A stretch of 64,000 nt of DNA from Toxonevra muliebris (GCA_963691655.1 OY829329.1:52119279-52183278); one strand, 5' to 3'; shown: positions 35,833 through 47,522, counted from the stretch's first letter. The notes: a model not told the origin generated them from the letters alone. Numbers and translations are program-made.

Positions 35833-37656
35833 TAGTGTCCGACCGATTATTCGGCTTCGGTTCTTCGGCTATTCGACCTAAAATTGCACCTTCGGCATCG
35901 GCTTCGGCAAAAAATGGCCGAAGTATTTGACCGAAGCCGAAGATTATAATATACTTTTTTATAATAATTTTTAATATAGATTGGCAGTAAGAATTTATAC
36001 AAATAAATAAATGTGAAGTGGTTTTATAAAGTATTTACATTACAATTTCTATTATTTGCTCCGTTTACTTGGAAAATAGAATTGTTACTTTTGAAACAAC
36101 CCACAGATTTACAACAGTACAAACAGTAATCAGTGATTTTTTTTAACGAACTACCTGCTGGAGCCAATACAATTAGAGGCAGCAGAAGCATGCAAAACTT
36201 TTTTACTTTTTAAGGAAGACTTGAAGCGTATTGAAAAGAAACTTGAATTGTTAGAAAAGCCGACTGTTTCCATTACTGGCGCTTCACTTTTTTTTTGCTT
36301 TCAAGGACGTCAAAAAAATTTAAAATTGTTTTGGCTAAAATCGCTCTAGAATATATGTGTAAAGGGATTCTTTGAAATTTACAGTCGATTGAAAGTTACT
36401 GATGTTTATTTGCAGGCCCTGATACGGCTGTCATGCATATTTGAACTTTGAAACTAGTTTTTCTCAAAACAGCATTTTTCGAAATGGCTGCCATGATATC
36501 TCCAAAACTAATGAACTGATTGCGCTTAAATTTTCATCGTATCTTCAATGCATCTGTAGTTCTACTCCGTCTGAACCAGGATCATTGTGATATCTCTCAA
36601 TGTTTTTTATTTAAATTGATAAAGTTACAAAAAAAAATGACAAAAATCAAATACTCATTTTCAAAACTAGATAGATAAAAATACAAACTTTTACTAATAC
36701 AGACTTAACTAAAAGAACATAAGTACAATAAAACTATCCCAAAAATTGAATTTTCAATTTAATTACCACCTTAATAGTTTTTTGTTACTACATTTTATCA
36801 CATCGTTTATGGAATTTCCCCAGCTTTTAAAAAAAATGCATTAGTTATGTGTTATTATGATGTTTGCGACAGTTAAAGTCAAAAACAACAAAATTAATTA
36901 TTTTGTTTGAATTAGAGATAAAAATAAAAAAATAAATAAAATACTTCTTCCCTTCATACTTGCCAGATAGAAAAACTAGCTGTGAGTAGCTAGGAATTTA
37001 AATTTTTTATACAAAATATTTAGTTATTTAGAAAAAAATTGATAAAACGTTTATTGAACAACAAACAACAAATTCAACTTTTCCGGCTTCATAAAACCAC
37101 ATCCATTAAATTTTTTAGGGTTTTGAGATCAGATTTATGCTTTTTACATTAAAATTTACCAATCCCAAATTTTTTTAAATCAATCAAAAATTTGGAAACT
37201 AGAGCGTTCTGGTTCCAGCTATAGGACTATCGATTAATACGCTGATTCAGTCTTTGATTTTAGATAAGCAGAATCATGGCAGCCATCGGCCAACTTTTTT
37301 TTTGACACAGGTTTCGTTGAACGACAGTCGTTTTATAGATATATAGTCGATGTAACTATATATTTTGACGTAAACCAATTTTTAAATGATTCTTGAAATA
37401 AATAATATTTGTCAGCTCCTTCGACAGTGAACAGTTATTTAGTATTACTGGTCAGCTTTTTATTTGGAGTATCTACTATTTATATTTTTCTGTATATGTT
37501 TCCAAATACATAGGCAAAAAATATTTACTTTCAGATTTTTATTTTTTATATTTTAAAAATCTTTCGGTCTTCGGCTTCGGCTGAAGGTTAGATGAATGGC
37601 CGAAGTTCGGCTTCGGCATCGGCTTCGGCCAAAAAATCACCTTCGGTCGGACACTA
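35833..37656. mobile_element. hAT MITE family A, long copy, 1824 bp
   Basis: The termini TAGTGTCCGACCGA are inverted repeats. The flanks ATAGTAGC (35825-35832) and TTAGTAGC (37657-37664) are an 8-bp duplication with one mismatch. Each end carries multiple TTCGGC/GCCGAA words (cttcggcttcgg type). A possible coding remnant near 36150-36290 reads LEPIQLEAAEACKTFLLF then EDLKRIEKKLELLEKP, possibly from a hAT-related protein, but it is too short to assign. The shorter copy is at 53921. Confidence 0.85.
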
Positions 37657-37664
37657 TTAGTAGC

Positions 37665-38795
37665 ATAACAACGGCAAACAGCAACATCCTGTTGAGATGT
37701 TTATGATATACACACTCGCTGGTTGTCTGTCTGTGTGCAGTTGTTGTTATTTCTGATGCTTTTGAAGGTGTAAGATTTTGTTGTTGCAATAATATTGTTG
37801 TATCCTATGTTTGCCATTTTGACCATAGGCAATTCACGTGTTTCATGTTCTTGCTCACTAATACATACGCAAATGTGCAAACATGCATGCATTTATGCTT
37901 ATTTGCATGCAAGCATGCTGGTTTATGTGTGTGTAAGTGTGTGCATGAATGGGTTTTATATAAGTATTTTATGTGTATACATCACATGTTTCCGCTTCCG
38001 CTGTACATTACTGCATTATTTTCTTTATTTAATATTTAATTTTCTATGCTATTGTTATAGATATTGTTTAAATTACTTTATTATTATTGAATTGTATTAA
38101 TTTTTTTTTTTTTTTAATCAATTTTAAACTATCTAAAATCAAATTGTTTAAAAATTTAAATATTTTATGGCAACCTAATTATATAATTTTTTGACTGTAT
38201 ATTTAATGAACTTCCATTACAAATAACAACCGAAATTTATATATTTTTAAGACTTTTGCGAAAGTAAATCAAGAAGAAAAATGAAACTGTTGGAGAGAGT
38301 CCAATGTGGATACTCGAAACAGCCCTATTGTGCACAGAATGGAGAGAAGAATTTTTAAATCCTTGTCACCCAACTTTAGAATAATATTCGACCGAATTGT
38401 GTTTCTGCTGACTCGGCAAGACTTTTGCAAGAAATCTGTGCAATAGGAGCAAACCAGATAGCGGCTCATTAAGTTTTAAATAGATTTTAGATCGTAAATC
38501 ACGAAGCTACCTCAGATTTTTTGTGCAGGTCTTCCAAATACCTCCAAAGTTAAAGTTACATTAAACAGAGAGTGTTGGAGTTTGTTTTATGGGTTCAAAA
38601 AAAAAAATACTTAATAAAAAACTCCAGAATGGGGGTTGATGAGGTAAGTTATGTTGAGATTAGAAATTCACATATTTTCATAACAACTTTGTTATGTATT
38701 TGTAATTTAATCGTTTTACTGTAAATTCCACTGAGCTAGACATGCGTGAAGCTGTGTACTCAAAATCAGGAACCCTAAATAATTATTATGTTTTG
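37665..38795. other. Non-coding AT-rich stretch
   Basis: ATGCATGCA/TGTGTG-type simple repeats near 37880-37950 and poly-T at 38100. No gene recognised. Confidence 0.5.
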
Positions 38796-38799
38796 TTTA

Positions 38800-39300
38800 A
38801 GATTAAATTGGTTATGGCAAAAAAAATTACTTCTATATCATTATAATGCCACCAATTTATTTTTTGGTCTTCCATAACCATATAAATCAGAATTTTTTTT
38901 TTGGTTATTCATAATCAATTAAAATAAGAAAATTTTGTTGTGGTTATTCATAACCAATTAAAAAAAACCAATATTCTTTTTGGTCTTTCATAACCATTAT
39001 AAATGTTTTTTTTTTTGTTTTTTGGTTGTGCATATAAATACAATTTTCGCTTAGCTTTCATTTCACATATTCAACGTTATTCTATGAATGATTTGTGCAA
39101 AATCACTTACATTGGCTATGAATAACCAAAAAAAAAATTCTTATTAATATTGGTTATGAATAACCAAAAAAAAAAAATTCTTATTTATAATGGTTAGAAA
39201 AGACCAAAAAAATATTTTCTTTTTCATAACAATTATGAATAACCAAAAAAATACTTTTTTCTTTACAATGGTTATGAAAGACTAAAAAAGTATTGGTAAT
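38800..39300. mobile_element. Foldback element built of GGTTATTCATAACC units
   Basis: The left half (38805-39005) carries repeated GGTTATTCATAACC/GGTCTTTCATAACC units separated by T-rich or AT-rich spacers. The right half (39110-39290) carries the reverse complements (GGTTATGAATAACCAAAAA, GGTTATGAAAGACC). Each unit is itself near-palindromic. The ~100 bp centre is unrelated. It directly precedes the truncated left side of the hAT MITE at 39324. Confidence 0.7.
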
Positions 39301-39323
39301 TTAAAACAATTATTCGCAATGCT

Positions 39324-40150
39324 ATCAGGTTGAGTTGTGCTATTTTTCCGCCCTAATATCTCGTAAACCTCTGAACTGATAGTCATAAAATTCTGACACA
39401 ATATGAAAACGGATATGAAGATTCAAATTATGATAATAACTCGAATTCGACAATACTCGAGTTGTGTTGTTATTGCTTGTGACCACAGATATGTTAAAAA
39501 CAAAATTCAAATCATTTTAATTTTTTTTTTAAATTAAAACTCCAATTTTTTTTTTTTTTTTTTTTTTTGAAAAATTCTAGATTTGATTCTGATCAACTTT
39601 GCCGAAGAAAGTATGGCAAAAAAATGGATCCTCCCCCCCCCCCCCGTAAAATTCGAAGAAGTTTCTGTACTACGTACTGTAGTTGTTTGAATAAAAATCG
39701 ATAGTTACTTTTAATATTACTTTAACTTCTGCGAATTTTACGGGGGGTAAGCTCCATTTTTTTGTCATAGAATATGGAACTCTTCTGTCGGTACTCCGAA
39801 AAAAATTCATCCGTACAAATTGGTACGCCCTAATATACATACTTACATATGTTTATATAAAAATAACAAAAATATTATTTTAACAATAAAGAAAATACAT
39901 ATTAAAGGCACTAAAAAAATACATTTTGTGGAACAGGTACAAAGGAAATTCACATTTTTATTTTAATATTCAAAATTGAATAACTTTATGTTATATGCTA
40001 AAAATAAAAACAGTACTTTGCGTGCTGAAATGCAATTTACAGTAAAATTAATAAAGTTTCGGTTTCGGCCAAATATTCGGCCATATTTTTTGCCGAAACC
40101 GTATTTTTGGCCGAAACCGTAACCGAAACCGAATATTCGGTCGGACACTA
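39324..40150. mobile_element. hAT MITE family B, copy 1, left end missing
   Basis: From ATCAGGTTGAGTTGTGC at 39324 to the right terminus TCGGTCGGACACTA at 40150 it matches the copy at 43276 almost base for base. The first ~156 bp present in that copy are absent. Right-end boxes contain TTTCGGCC/GGCCGAAA words. An internal hairpin (39613-39770) pairs a C-rich arm before GTAAAATTCG with CGAATTTTACGGGG. The right flank is ATAAGCAT. Confidence 0.85.
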
Positions 40151-40566
40151 ATAAGCATGACATAAAAATCTAATCATATATTCAATGAATTGTAGGGATA
40201 ATGGTTGGGTATACCAAGAATAGTTTTCCATTAAATAAACTATAGTTTAATGCAATGATGACTAGCCAGAATCTCATATAGCTCACTGAGAATAAAAAAA
40301 AAATCATCTGCATCATTACTAACATATTCTTCGGTGAAAACTTACTTCATCTTTCTACACCTAATATTCTCTGCCCTTCCTAAAATTTAAATATTCATAT
40401 TTTGTTACCATAACTTAACAACAATAAGATAACTTACGCAAATCTCTTTGATTTCGCTTAAATCAAAACAATACTGAAAAGTAGTGTTTTTGTGTTGTAA
40501 TAATTCCATATTTTCATTACACATATAATTTATTTATTTAAATATTACCATTAAATGTATTGAGTA

Positions 40567-41827
40567 CAGAGATGCCAACTTATTTTTTCTGTCTCCTCGA
40601 TTTTCAATCAAATTCCCCGCAACGGTATAATTTATATATATTATAACAGCGACACACGCTTAAAATTGATCAAGGTTAATGTTATTTTAATGCGTTCCAG
40701 AACTGGTAAGTTAATAGTATGGTACTTTCTGACTCCGGAATTCTTTCAACGCATGGGGATTTCATCTCAAGGGAACCCACTCTTAAAATCAATGGAGCTC
40801 AAATTAATCCGGTGTAACGAGTTATTTGACGTTCATTTTGATAAGCACTTAAAGAAAAATACATGGGCTTTCTTTTGACTCAAATAAAAACAAAAAATGT
40901 TTCCTTTGAAGAATTTTTTTTCATTTTTCGAAAGATTAAATAAAAATCGTGTTCGATAAAAATGTTCAAATGCAATAGGTGATTAGTTACATAGATCCAA
41001 AACAGGGGCTGCTAGACCAAAATATGTAAATTCTAACGCTCTCCAACTACACGAAGAACTACACGGCAGACAGCCAAAATTAGTTTTTTCAAAAATTGGA
41101 TTTTTTTTCGAAAGTACAACGTTGCAAATTGAGGAAAAAACAAACCAAACTTTTTTTTCTATTATGTCCTGGGGCCATTGTTGTATAGAGAAACATATTT
41201 AAATTTTAGACCGTACAGGCCAATGGCAAAAACCTTGCTTAAAGTTTCGGCTATCGGTTTTTAAATATATCGACGAATCTCAACGGACCTTCCTCCCGCC
41301 CAATATGACCAAGAGGCGCATCTGCATAACGCACAGATCGGTGACCGATGTAATCGCAGTCCAGAATTATTAATCAGGAGGTGCTAGGCGAAGGCATAGC
41401 TAGACCTTTCTGAACAGCCGAAAGGAATGCCGAAGCGCTGCGCGACTGTTTTGGCCTGACTGACACTCGCCGCTATAATCGTGTATATCTACTAAAGCAG
41501 TTCGAGTTTCTCTCTGAAATTTTTACAACATACTTTTGCAATATAATTCTTTCAAATTACACACTTTTTTAAAAATCGATTTCTTTAAACCAAGAAACCA
41601 AGGGCCCTCTTAAGAAGAGATGAAGATAATAAGACCCAAAATATGGAGTATTGCAAAAGTTAAACGATTTACATTAAATAAAATTTGATAAAAAATATTC
41701 TACGGACTTTATTAACTAAAAGCTGGACGGTTTTAAATTCCCCGCAAAAAACAGCTCATTCCCCGATTCCCCGTACTAAGTAAACTTACCCACAAATCGG
41801 GGAATTCCCCGCAAGTTGGCATCGCTG
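40567..41827. mobile_element. hAT element, non-autonomous, 1261 bp
   Basis: The termini CAGAGATGCCAACTTA and CAGCGATGCCAACTTG are inverted. The flanks ATTGAGTA (40559-40566) and AGTGAGTA (41828-41835) form an 8-bp duplication with one change. Both ends have CCCCG-rich subterminal boxes. A 70-codon ORF at 40666-40878 and a more GC-rich patch at 41290-41470 match nothing I recognise. Confidence 0.8.
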
Positions 41828-42290
41828 AGTGAGTACTAACATTTGCTCTAAAAAATAAAATTTTTACCACAAAAAAAAAAAGTGTCTCCTCCCTAATTTC
41901 AAATTTTGGAGGCGTTGAGTGGCTATAATAACAATTAGATTAGGAAAATATTTTGAATTTTTTTTAATTAAAGTTTTATCTTTCGATGAGTAAACAAATA
42001 TTTGCATATTATGAAACTTTTTTTTTTGTATTTTTGGCCGCACTCGCGACACTGTGCACTGTCGATCAAGGCCAACGCTTTAACAAGAAGGGTTGTTCAA
42101 GAACGGAAGATGCTAAATTTACCTCATGAAAATCTACGAGCGATGATGCTTTTAAAATTAAATTACCATCATTTAAATTGTGTATTAGGTCCCTATTGGG
42201 AACACCTCAAAATAATATGTTTTTGATAGTTTTTTGGAGGCAATGATAATTAAATCTAGATGTTAATTTTCAAAGTCATGACTAAATGTT

Positions 42291-42296
42291 TTTATT
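42291..42296 (-). other. Polyadenylation signal AATAAA
   Basis: AATAAA on the minus strand, 64 bp downstream of the stop codon of the peptide gene at 42360-42604. Spacing fits a short 3' UTR. Confidence 0.6.
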
Positions 42297-42359
42297 CGAA
42301 TAAATTCATTACATAATTTTATCAATAGGTGAAGAACTGACAACCTTTTGTTGCTGTTA

Positions 42360-42604
42360 TTACTTTGTTATCCTTCTTTTGAAATTAAAGATATTTTTTG
42401 AATGATTTATATCAATATTAGTGTTAGGACCGGCCCGAGCAATTGCTCCCTGCAATTAGAAAAAAATATATTATTCACAAAAAAATAGTTATGTATGAAT
42501 TTCAGGTGACGTCTTACCGGAGGTAAGTCAGGGCGAACACATTGATAGCAAGCGGCAAATAGCACAATTAAGAACGATGCGAAACACAATTTCATTGCAA
42601 ACAT
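42360..42604 (-). CDS. Small secreted peptide precursor, two exons, family unknown
   Basis: The predicted gene has exon 1 at 42604-42518 (29 codons) and exon 2 at 42449-42360 (29 codons plus TAA). A 68-bp phase-0 intron with GTAAGA donor and TTCTAATTGCAG acceptor separates them. The 58-residue product opens with MFAMKLCFASFLIVLFAA, a textbook signal peptide; translation could also start at Met4. The mature part of about 37 residues begins near CVRPDLPPG, contains ARAGPNTNIDINHSKN and ends in a basic tail (KRRITK). It has one or two Cys near the cleavage region and no disulphide pattern. The first ATG follows a ~50-nt leader. A TATA box and initiator lie upstream and AATAAA downstream. Layout (single short intron, strong TATA promoter, tiny secreted product) resembles fly immune-induced or gland peptides, but I recognise no family. 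Expression is untested. Confidence 0.68.
42450..42517 (-). other. Predicted intron of the peptide gene (68 bp)
   Basis: Donor CCG|GTAAGACG; acceptor polypyrimidine-like TTTTTTTCTAATTGCAG|GGAG. The length is in the peak range for fly introns. Reading through without splicing gives an unrelated hydrophobic tail. Confidence 0.68.
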
Positions 42605-42652
42605 TTCTCCTGGTACAAATATTTCACTTTTCACAATTGCAATTTGAAAAAG

Positions 42653-42688
42653 AACTGACTTTCCATTGACAGCTCTTTGGTATTTATA
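42653..42688 (-). promoter_or_regulatory. Core promoter: TATA box and TCAGTT initiator
   Basis: On the minus strand TATAAATA (42688-42681) lies with its first T 32 bp upstream of the A of TCAGTT (42658-42653). This is the standard spacing of an arthropod TATA/Inr promoter. Predicted start is near 42656, about 52 nt before the first ATG. Confidence 0.7.
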
Positions 42689-42766
42689 CAGGAAAATTAA
42701 TGCATTTCGATACAGTATAATAAAACAAAATTTGTTTCGTCTGAAAAATAATTAGCTTCGGATGCC

Positions 42767-42779
42767 TGATAAAAATTCC
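42767..42779 (-). promoter_or_regulatory. Possible kappaB-like/GATA composite site
   Basis: On the minus strand GGAATTTTTATCA joins a kappaB-like half (GGAATTTTT) to a GATA site (TTATCA), about 115 bp upstream of the predicted start. Such pairs occur in fly immune promoters. A second kappaB-like word, GGGAAAAATTTTC, is at 42955-42967. Short AT-rich words like these arise often by chance. Confidence 0.25.
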
Positions 42780-43275
42780 ATTGATACGCCAATTTTCGTT
42801 CCCTCTCGTTTCTTCTCCCGTCTCCCTTCTCCAGTTACCAATATTCTTCTCACTGGGTCACGTAATGGCCGAATTGTTCCCTCTCCCATAAACTTGAATT
42901 TATGTTATTTTGGATTCAATTTATGGGTCATATGTTGGTAATTGAACTGGTATCGGGAAAAATTTTCATTGCACCCTAGCATGTCGTTAGTTCGAAAAAG
43001 TTACATAAACCTATTTTTTGTATTTGTAATTTGATTAAAAGTCAATGAACTTGCTGCGGTCGAAGTTTGAGATTTACAGCATAAACATTGATATTATTTC
43101 GTACGACTTTTGAACTATTCCTTGATAAGTACGTAACTTGAAGTTTTCATTTTTCAAGAAATTTGCAAAATCCAAATTAAATCAAAATGCCATCAAGCAT
43201 GCAAAGTCGAATTTATTTCCAGCATAAGCTCAAGTGTTCAATTTGTTTTTATGACTGTTACACATCAATAAGCAT

Positions 43276-44287
43276 TAGTGTCCGATCGAAACCGACTTTT
43301 TCGGCCGAAACCGAAACCGAATTTCGGCCAGTTTTCTAATATTCGGCCCAAACCGATGTCTGTGGTCACAAGGCAAGTGTGTTTTTTGTATTTTACAGGA
43401 GAGCACTTCAAAGTTTCAAGTGCTAAGAGTAATCAGGTTGAGTTGTGCTATTTTTCCGCCCTAATATCTCGTAAACCACTGAACCGATAGTCATAAAATT
43501 CTGACACAATATGAAAACGGATATGAAGATTCAAATTATGATAATAACTCGAATTCGACAAAACTCGAGTTGTGTTGTTATTGCTTGTGACCACAGATAT
43601 GTTAAAAACAAATTTTAAATCATTATTATTTTTTTTTTTTTAAATTAAAACTCCAATTTTTTGTTTTTTTTGTTTTTGTAAAGTACGTTGAGAGAAAAAT
43701 TCTATATTTGATTCTGATCAACTTTGCCGAAGAAATTATGGCAAAAAAATGGATCCTACCCCCCCGTAAAATTCGAAGAAGGTTCAGTACTACGTACTGT
43801 AGTTGTTTGAATAAAAATCGATAGTTACTTTTAATATTACTTTAACTTCTGCGAATTTTACGGGAGGTAAGCTCCATTTTTTTGTCATAGAATATGGAAC
43901 TCTTCTGTCGGTACTCCGAAAAAAATTCATCCGTACAAATTGGTACGCCCTAATATACATACTTACATATGTTTATATAAAAATAACAAAAATATTATTT
44001 TAACAATAAAGAAAATACATATTAAAGGCACTAAAAAAATACATTTTGTGGTACAGGTACAAAGGAAATTCACATTTTTATTTTAGTATTCAAAATTGAA
44101 TAACTTTATGTTATATGCTAAAAATAAAAACAGTACTTTGCGTGCTGAAATGCAATTTACAGTAAAATTAATAAAGTTTCGGTTTCGGCCAAATATTCGG
44201 CCATATTTTTTGCCGAAACCGAAACTTAGCCGAAACCGTATTTTTGGCCGAAACCGTAACCGAAACCGAATATTCGGTCGGGCACTA
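43276..44287. mobile_element. hAT MITE family B, copy 2, 1012 bp
   Basis: Left terminus TAGTGTCCGATCGAAACC, right terminus GGTCGGGCACTA. Both ends are rich in TTTCGGCC/GGCCGAAA. The left flank is ATAAGCAT (43268-43275) and the right flank is CTTATGAT (44288-44295), so this copy has no target duplication of its own. The left flank equals the right flank of copy 1. Internal hairpin at about 43737-43892. Confidence 0.85.
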
Positions 44288-44295
44288 CTTATGAT

Positions 44296-46100
44296 ATATT
44301 TTTTTTTTTGTTTTTTTTTTCTTACCTCAAGCCTTTTTTATATTGAGTTTTTTTCTCTACCTCTGGGAACTATCCTGGCTTCTTCTTTATATTAAATTAT
44401 ATTTGTATTATATATATCAAATTATGTTAAGCATTGTTCCGTTATGCAGGGTACCTAGGTTCGATACTCGGAACGGTTGAAAAATCATAAATATAAGAAC
44501 AACAATTGATTGATCGCGTTATTCTACATAAGAACTCATTCATGCATTAAGTAAGCTCTTCCTCTGGTCTTCAACAACTCAGCAGAAAGGCTATCTGTTC
44601 TCTGTAGCCTTATTGTTTTTATGAACTTGTTATAGTCAAGTTGTCAGTGATCGGGTCTTCTGAAACAACTTCCTCAATACTGAGATTATTACTTTTCTTG
44701 CTATTAAGCTGCTACGCGAAGTATTCCCTCCATAATATCATAATACCTTGAATATCTGCCGCCAAATTCTCATATTCATTCATGAAGTAAAAATACCCGT
44801 ATTTTGTCGACCAATGTTCATAGAGCATTAGCTGAGAAGATACAAAATCCAATTTTTCATAGGAAATCTTCAATTTCTAAATCTGTAGATCATTACTACT
44901 TTCCATTGGTTTTTCTGTGCTTGCATGCATGCCGGAAAGCATAAATTTATAACTTATGCACTTAATTGAATTTCCGTTTTTGCCAACATAAATATATTCC
45001 CAAGCAGCATATTTGAACCAATTTCCGCCAGTCGCCATTGTACATTTCAGGAAAACACATATGTACTTACGTAAATATATTGCATACATATCTATAGGTA
45101 GTTATATAAATATTCGTTTATATTTGCGTATAAGAGAGAATTTTTGGTTTTGGTTCAATAATGTTCATTCACATAACAAAATTTCATTTCATTTGGAATT
45201 GCACCGCAAAAATAGCAACTGCTGCCTCTAAATATTATAGTTGTTGTTCTTGTTACCCATGGTCTTGCAGCTGTTGCCAATTGTTATGTAGTTGCCAGTT
45301 GGTGCTAGTGATTTTCTCATATTGTTGCCAGCAAACCAACAAACCAACGAGCCAACATTAACAAATTTCAATATTAAGCGGTCACATTTGGTTATATGTA
45401 TGCCACAGATTTTTGCACATTCAATAATTTTTAGAAAAGCCAACAAACCAACAAAATAATAAAAGGAAAGAAAGGTTATTCGTTTCTCTACAATTCGCTT
45501 CTATACAATTGGCGCCTTTTTACTATTATTATATAAGAATATTTAGCATTTTTCGGTATTTCCATATTGGATTTTAATGTTTTTTTTTTTACACTCAATT
45601 TACATTTTGAAGGCAATTTTTTGTCAATATTTTTAAAGGTCAACTTGTAATTTATTTTCTTTATGATTTCTCCCTTGATTTCATTCATCAATCATATTCA
45701 TTCTGTGAAAGTTTTTCACATTAAAAGTAAAAATGCTTACTACTTACTTTTCAAAATAATTGAAGCGTATTCAGCAAGCAAACACAAGGATACACATTAA
45801 ATGTCCTTGAGCATATTTAATTAATGCACTTGACTTGAAAAACTACTCGTAAATTTTAAGTTTCCCATAAAAACTACAATAAAAAAGTCAGTATTAAAAT
45901 GAGAATGACTATTATATTACATACACACACACACACTCACACATAGAGTCAGAGAGTCATCAGTGTAAATCCCAGCAGGGGAAATAGTGGGACAAAATTC
46001 AATCGTTAAATGTTGTTGTGAAGCTTAACGATACCGTCCATAATCCCGCCACTGATACAGCTGTATCAGAAATTCCAATCCTGACAACGTTGTACCTTCA
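44296..46100. other. Non-coding AT-rich stretch
   Basis: CA microsatellite near 45920-45942 and a perfect palindrome GATACAGCTGTATC at about 46056-46069. No gene recognised. Confidence 0.5.
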
Positions 46101-46109
46101 CTCGACTAT

Positions 46110-47050
46110 TAGAGCTGTAAAAGATTGCAGTCTTTTTAAGTTTGAATTCAACTGACTTCTAAAAAAAATGATTGCTATAATCCAGTCTTTTTGTGAATGC
46201 GGAATTGGGACTTTGAAGTCAGAAGTCATATTGAAGTCAATGACTTATCCTTCATTTTTTAAGTCATTTTTTTGAAGTCATGAATGATCAGTCTCTTATT
46301 TGCAGTCCTAATCTCAACAAAGTATTAATTGACTTGTAGTCATTCATTTTGAAGTCATTTAAAGTGAATTTAAGTCAATTGAAGTCATTTGAATCCATGT
46401 TCACACTTGTTACTAATTATTTTGCGTGTTGCAAAATCCGCCCAAACCCAATACGCTATATAACAAAGTGTAGTGCACGTGAAAATAACATTTGTAAACT
46501 AGTGTAATCAATCTGCAATGTTATTTTTGTTTTTACATTGTGCCGTTAAAGTTTAATAAATACATTACACTGTCGTCGGCAATTGAAATTTAGAATAGAG
46601 ATGGGCACATGACGTGATTTTCATGAGAGCTGATATGTATTATATGCTTTTTCACAACTGTCTTATTATCGTTAAAATCATGAAGAGCTTTTTTGTTTAA
46701 TTAAATAATTATACTAATAAATACTGTATATTTTTTATCATTCAGTCAAGGACTTCACTCAGTGAAGGTGAAGTCTCAAATGACTGCAAGACTTCAAACC
46801 AATTTAAAGTTATGACTGCGACTTCAAGTATAATGTGAAGTCATGTGAGTGATTGTGACTTATTTGCATTGAAGTCTCAAATTGATTGCTATAATCAATG
46901 AGCAGTCATTGACTTCAAAAAGACTGGTGACTTAATTTTTCAAAGTCATAAGTCTCAAATGAAATCAAAGACTGTAATCAGAAAGCGTAATTCATTTCCA
47001 GTGATTTCAATGAATGCAGTTCGAAATGACTGCAATCTTTTACAGCTCTG
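46110..47050. mobile_element. hAT element with GAAGTCA subterminal repeats, 941 bp
   Basis: A perfect 8-bp duplication TCGACTAT lies at 46102-46109 and 47051-47058. The termini TAGAGCTGTAAAAGATTGCA and CAGAGCTGTAAAAGATTGCA are inverted repeats. About 23 AAGTC/GACTT words crowd both flanks (46110-46390 and 46740-47000) and are nearly absent from the centre. Such clustered short words are typical transposase-binding subterminal repeats in hAT elements. No transposase frame. Confidence 0.88.
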
Positions 47051-47165
47051 TCGACTATGACAAGGTCTTAACCGTAGTGCCTCTTCGGAAAAAGAATAAC
47101 GTTGCGGGTGCAGATTCCAGATAGTCAAAAAAGACTGTTGACGAACTTTTACCTGTCCAGGTTTA

Positions 47166-47522
47166 GCCGTACGCGATGTACACATATGTGTACGAAAAAA
47201 CGTTCGCGGAACTTGTTTGTCTCTATCGACAGAGAAAGGTTGTATCTGCATTAGATTTTTTTTCTTTTTTACACATCTTTTTATTATTTAGTATTCTTAA
47301 TAAGTTTTTAAAATCGACGACACTAGAAAAAAAAAGGGAACCCAGACAAAAATGTGGTTGTCTCATAAAAGTCACAATAGTTTTGACGGTTATGCTTCGA
47401 TTGTAAACAAAACAGATGCCAAACGATAGAGAAAAAACAAAAAAGGTGTTAATACCAAAATTGTTTGGTTGGCATTTTAATCAAATTCACGTACACATAT
47501 GTGCACGAAAATCGTGAGAGGG
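47166..47522. mobile_element. Possible piggyBac-like MITE
   Basis: The right end read inward is CCCTCTCACGATTTTCGTG after TTAA (47523-47526). The left end is TTTA followed by GCCGTACGCGATG. Both ends then share the palindromic word TACACATATGTGTA or TGCACATATGTGTA. The TTAA duplication holds only if the left copy has mutated. Tentative. Confidence 0.35.

Noticed and set aside
42407..42634. Unspliced 75-codon reading of the peptide gene
   Set aside because: Begins at a GTG upstream of the first ATG and reads through a clear intron, giving an unrelated hydrophobic tail.
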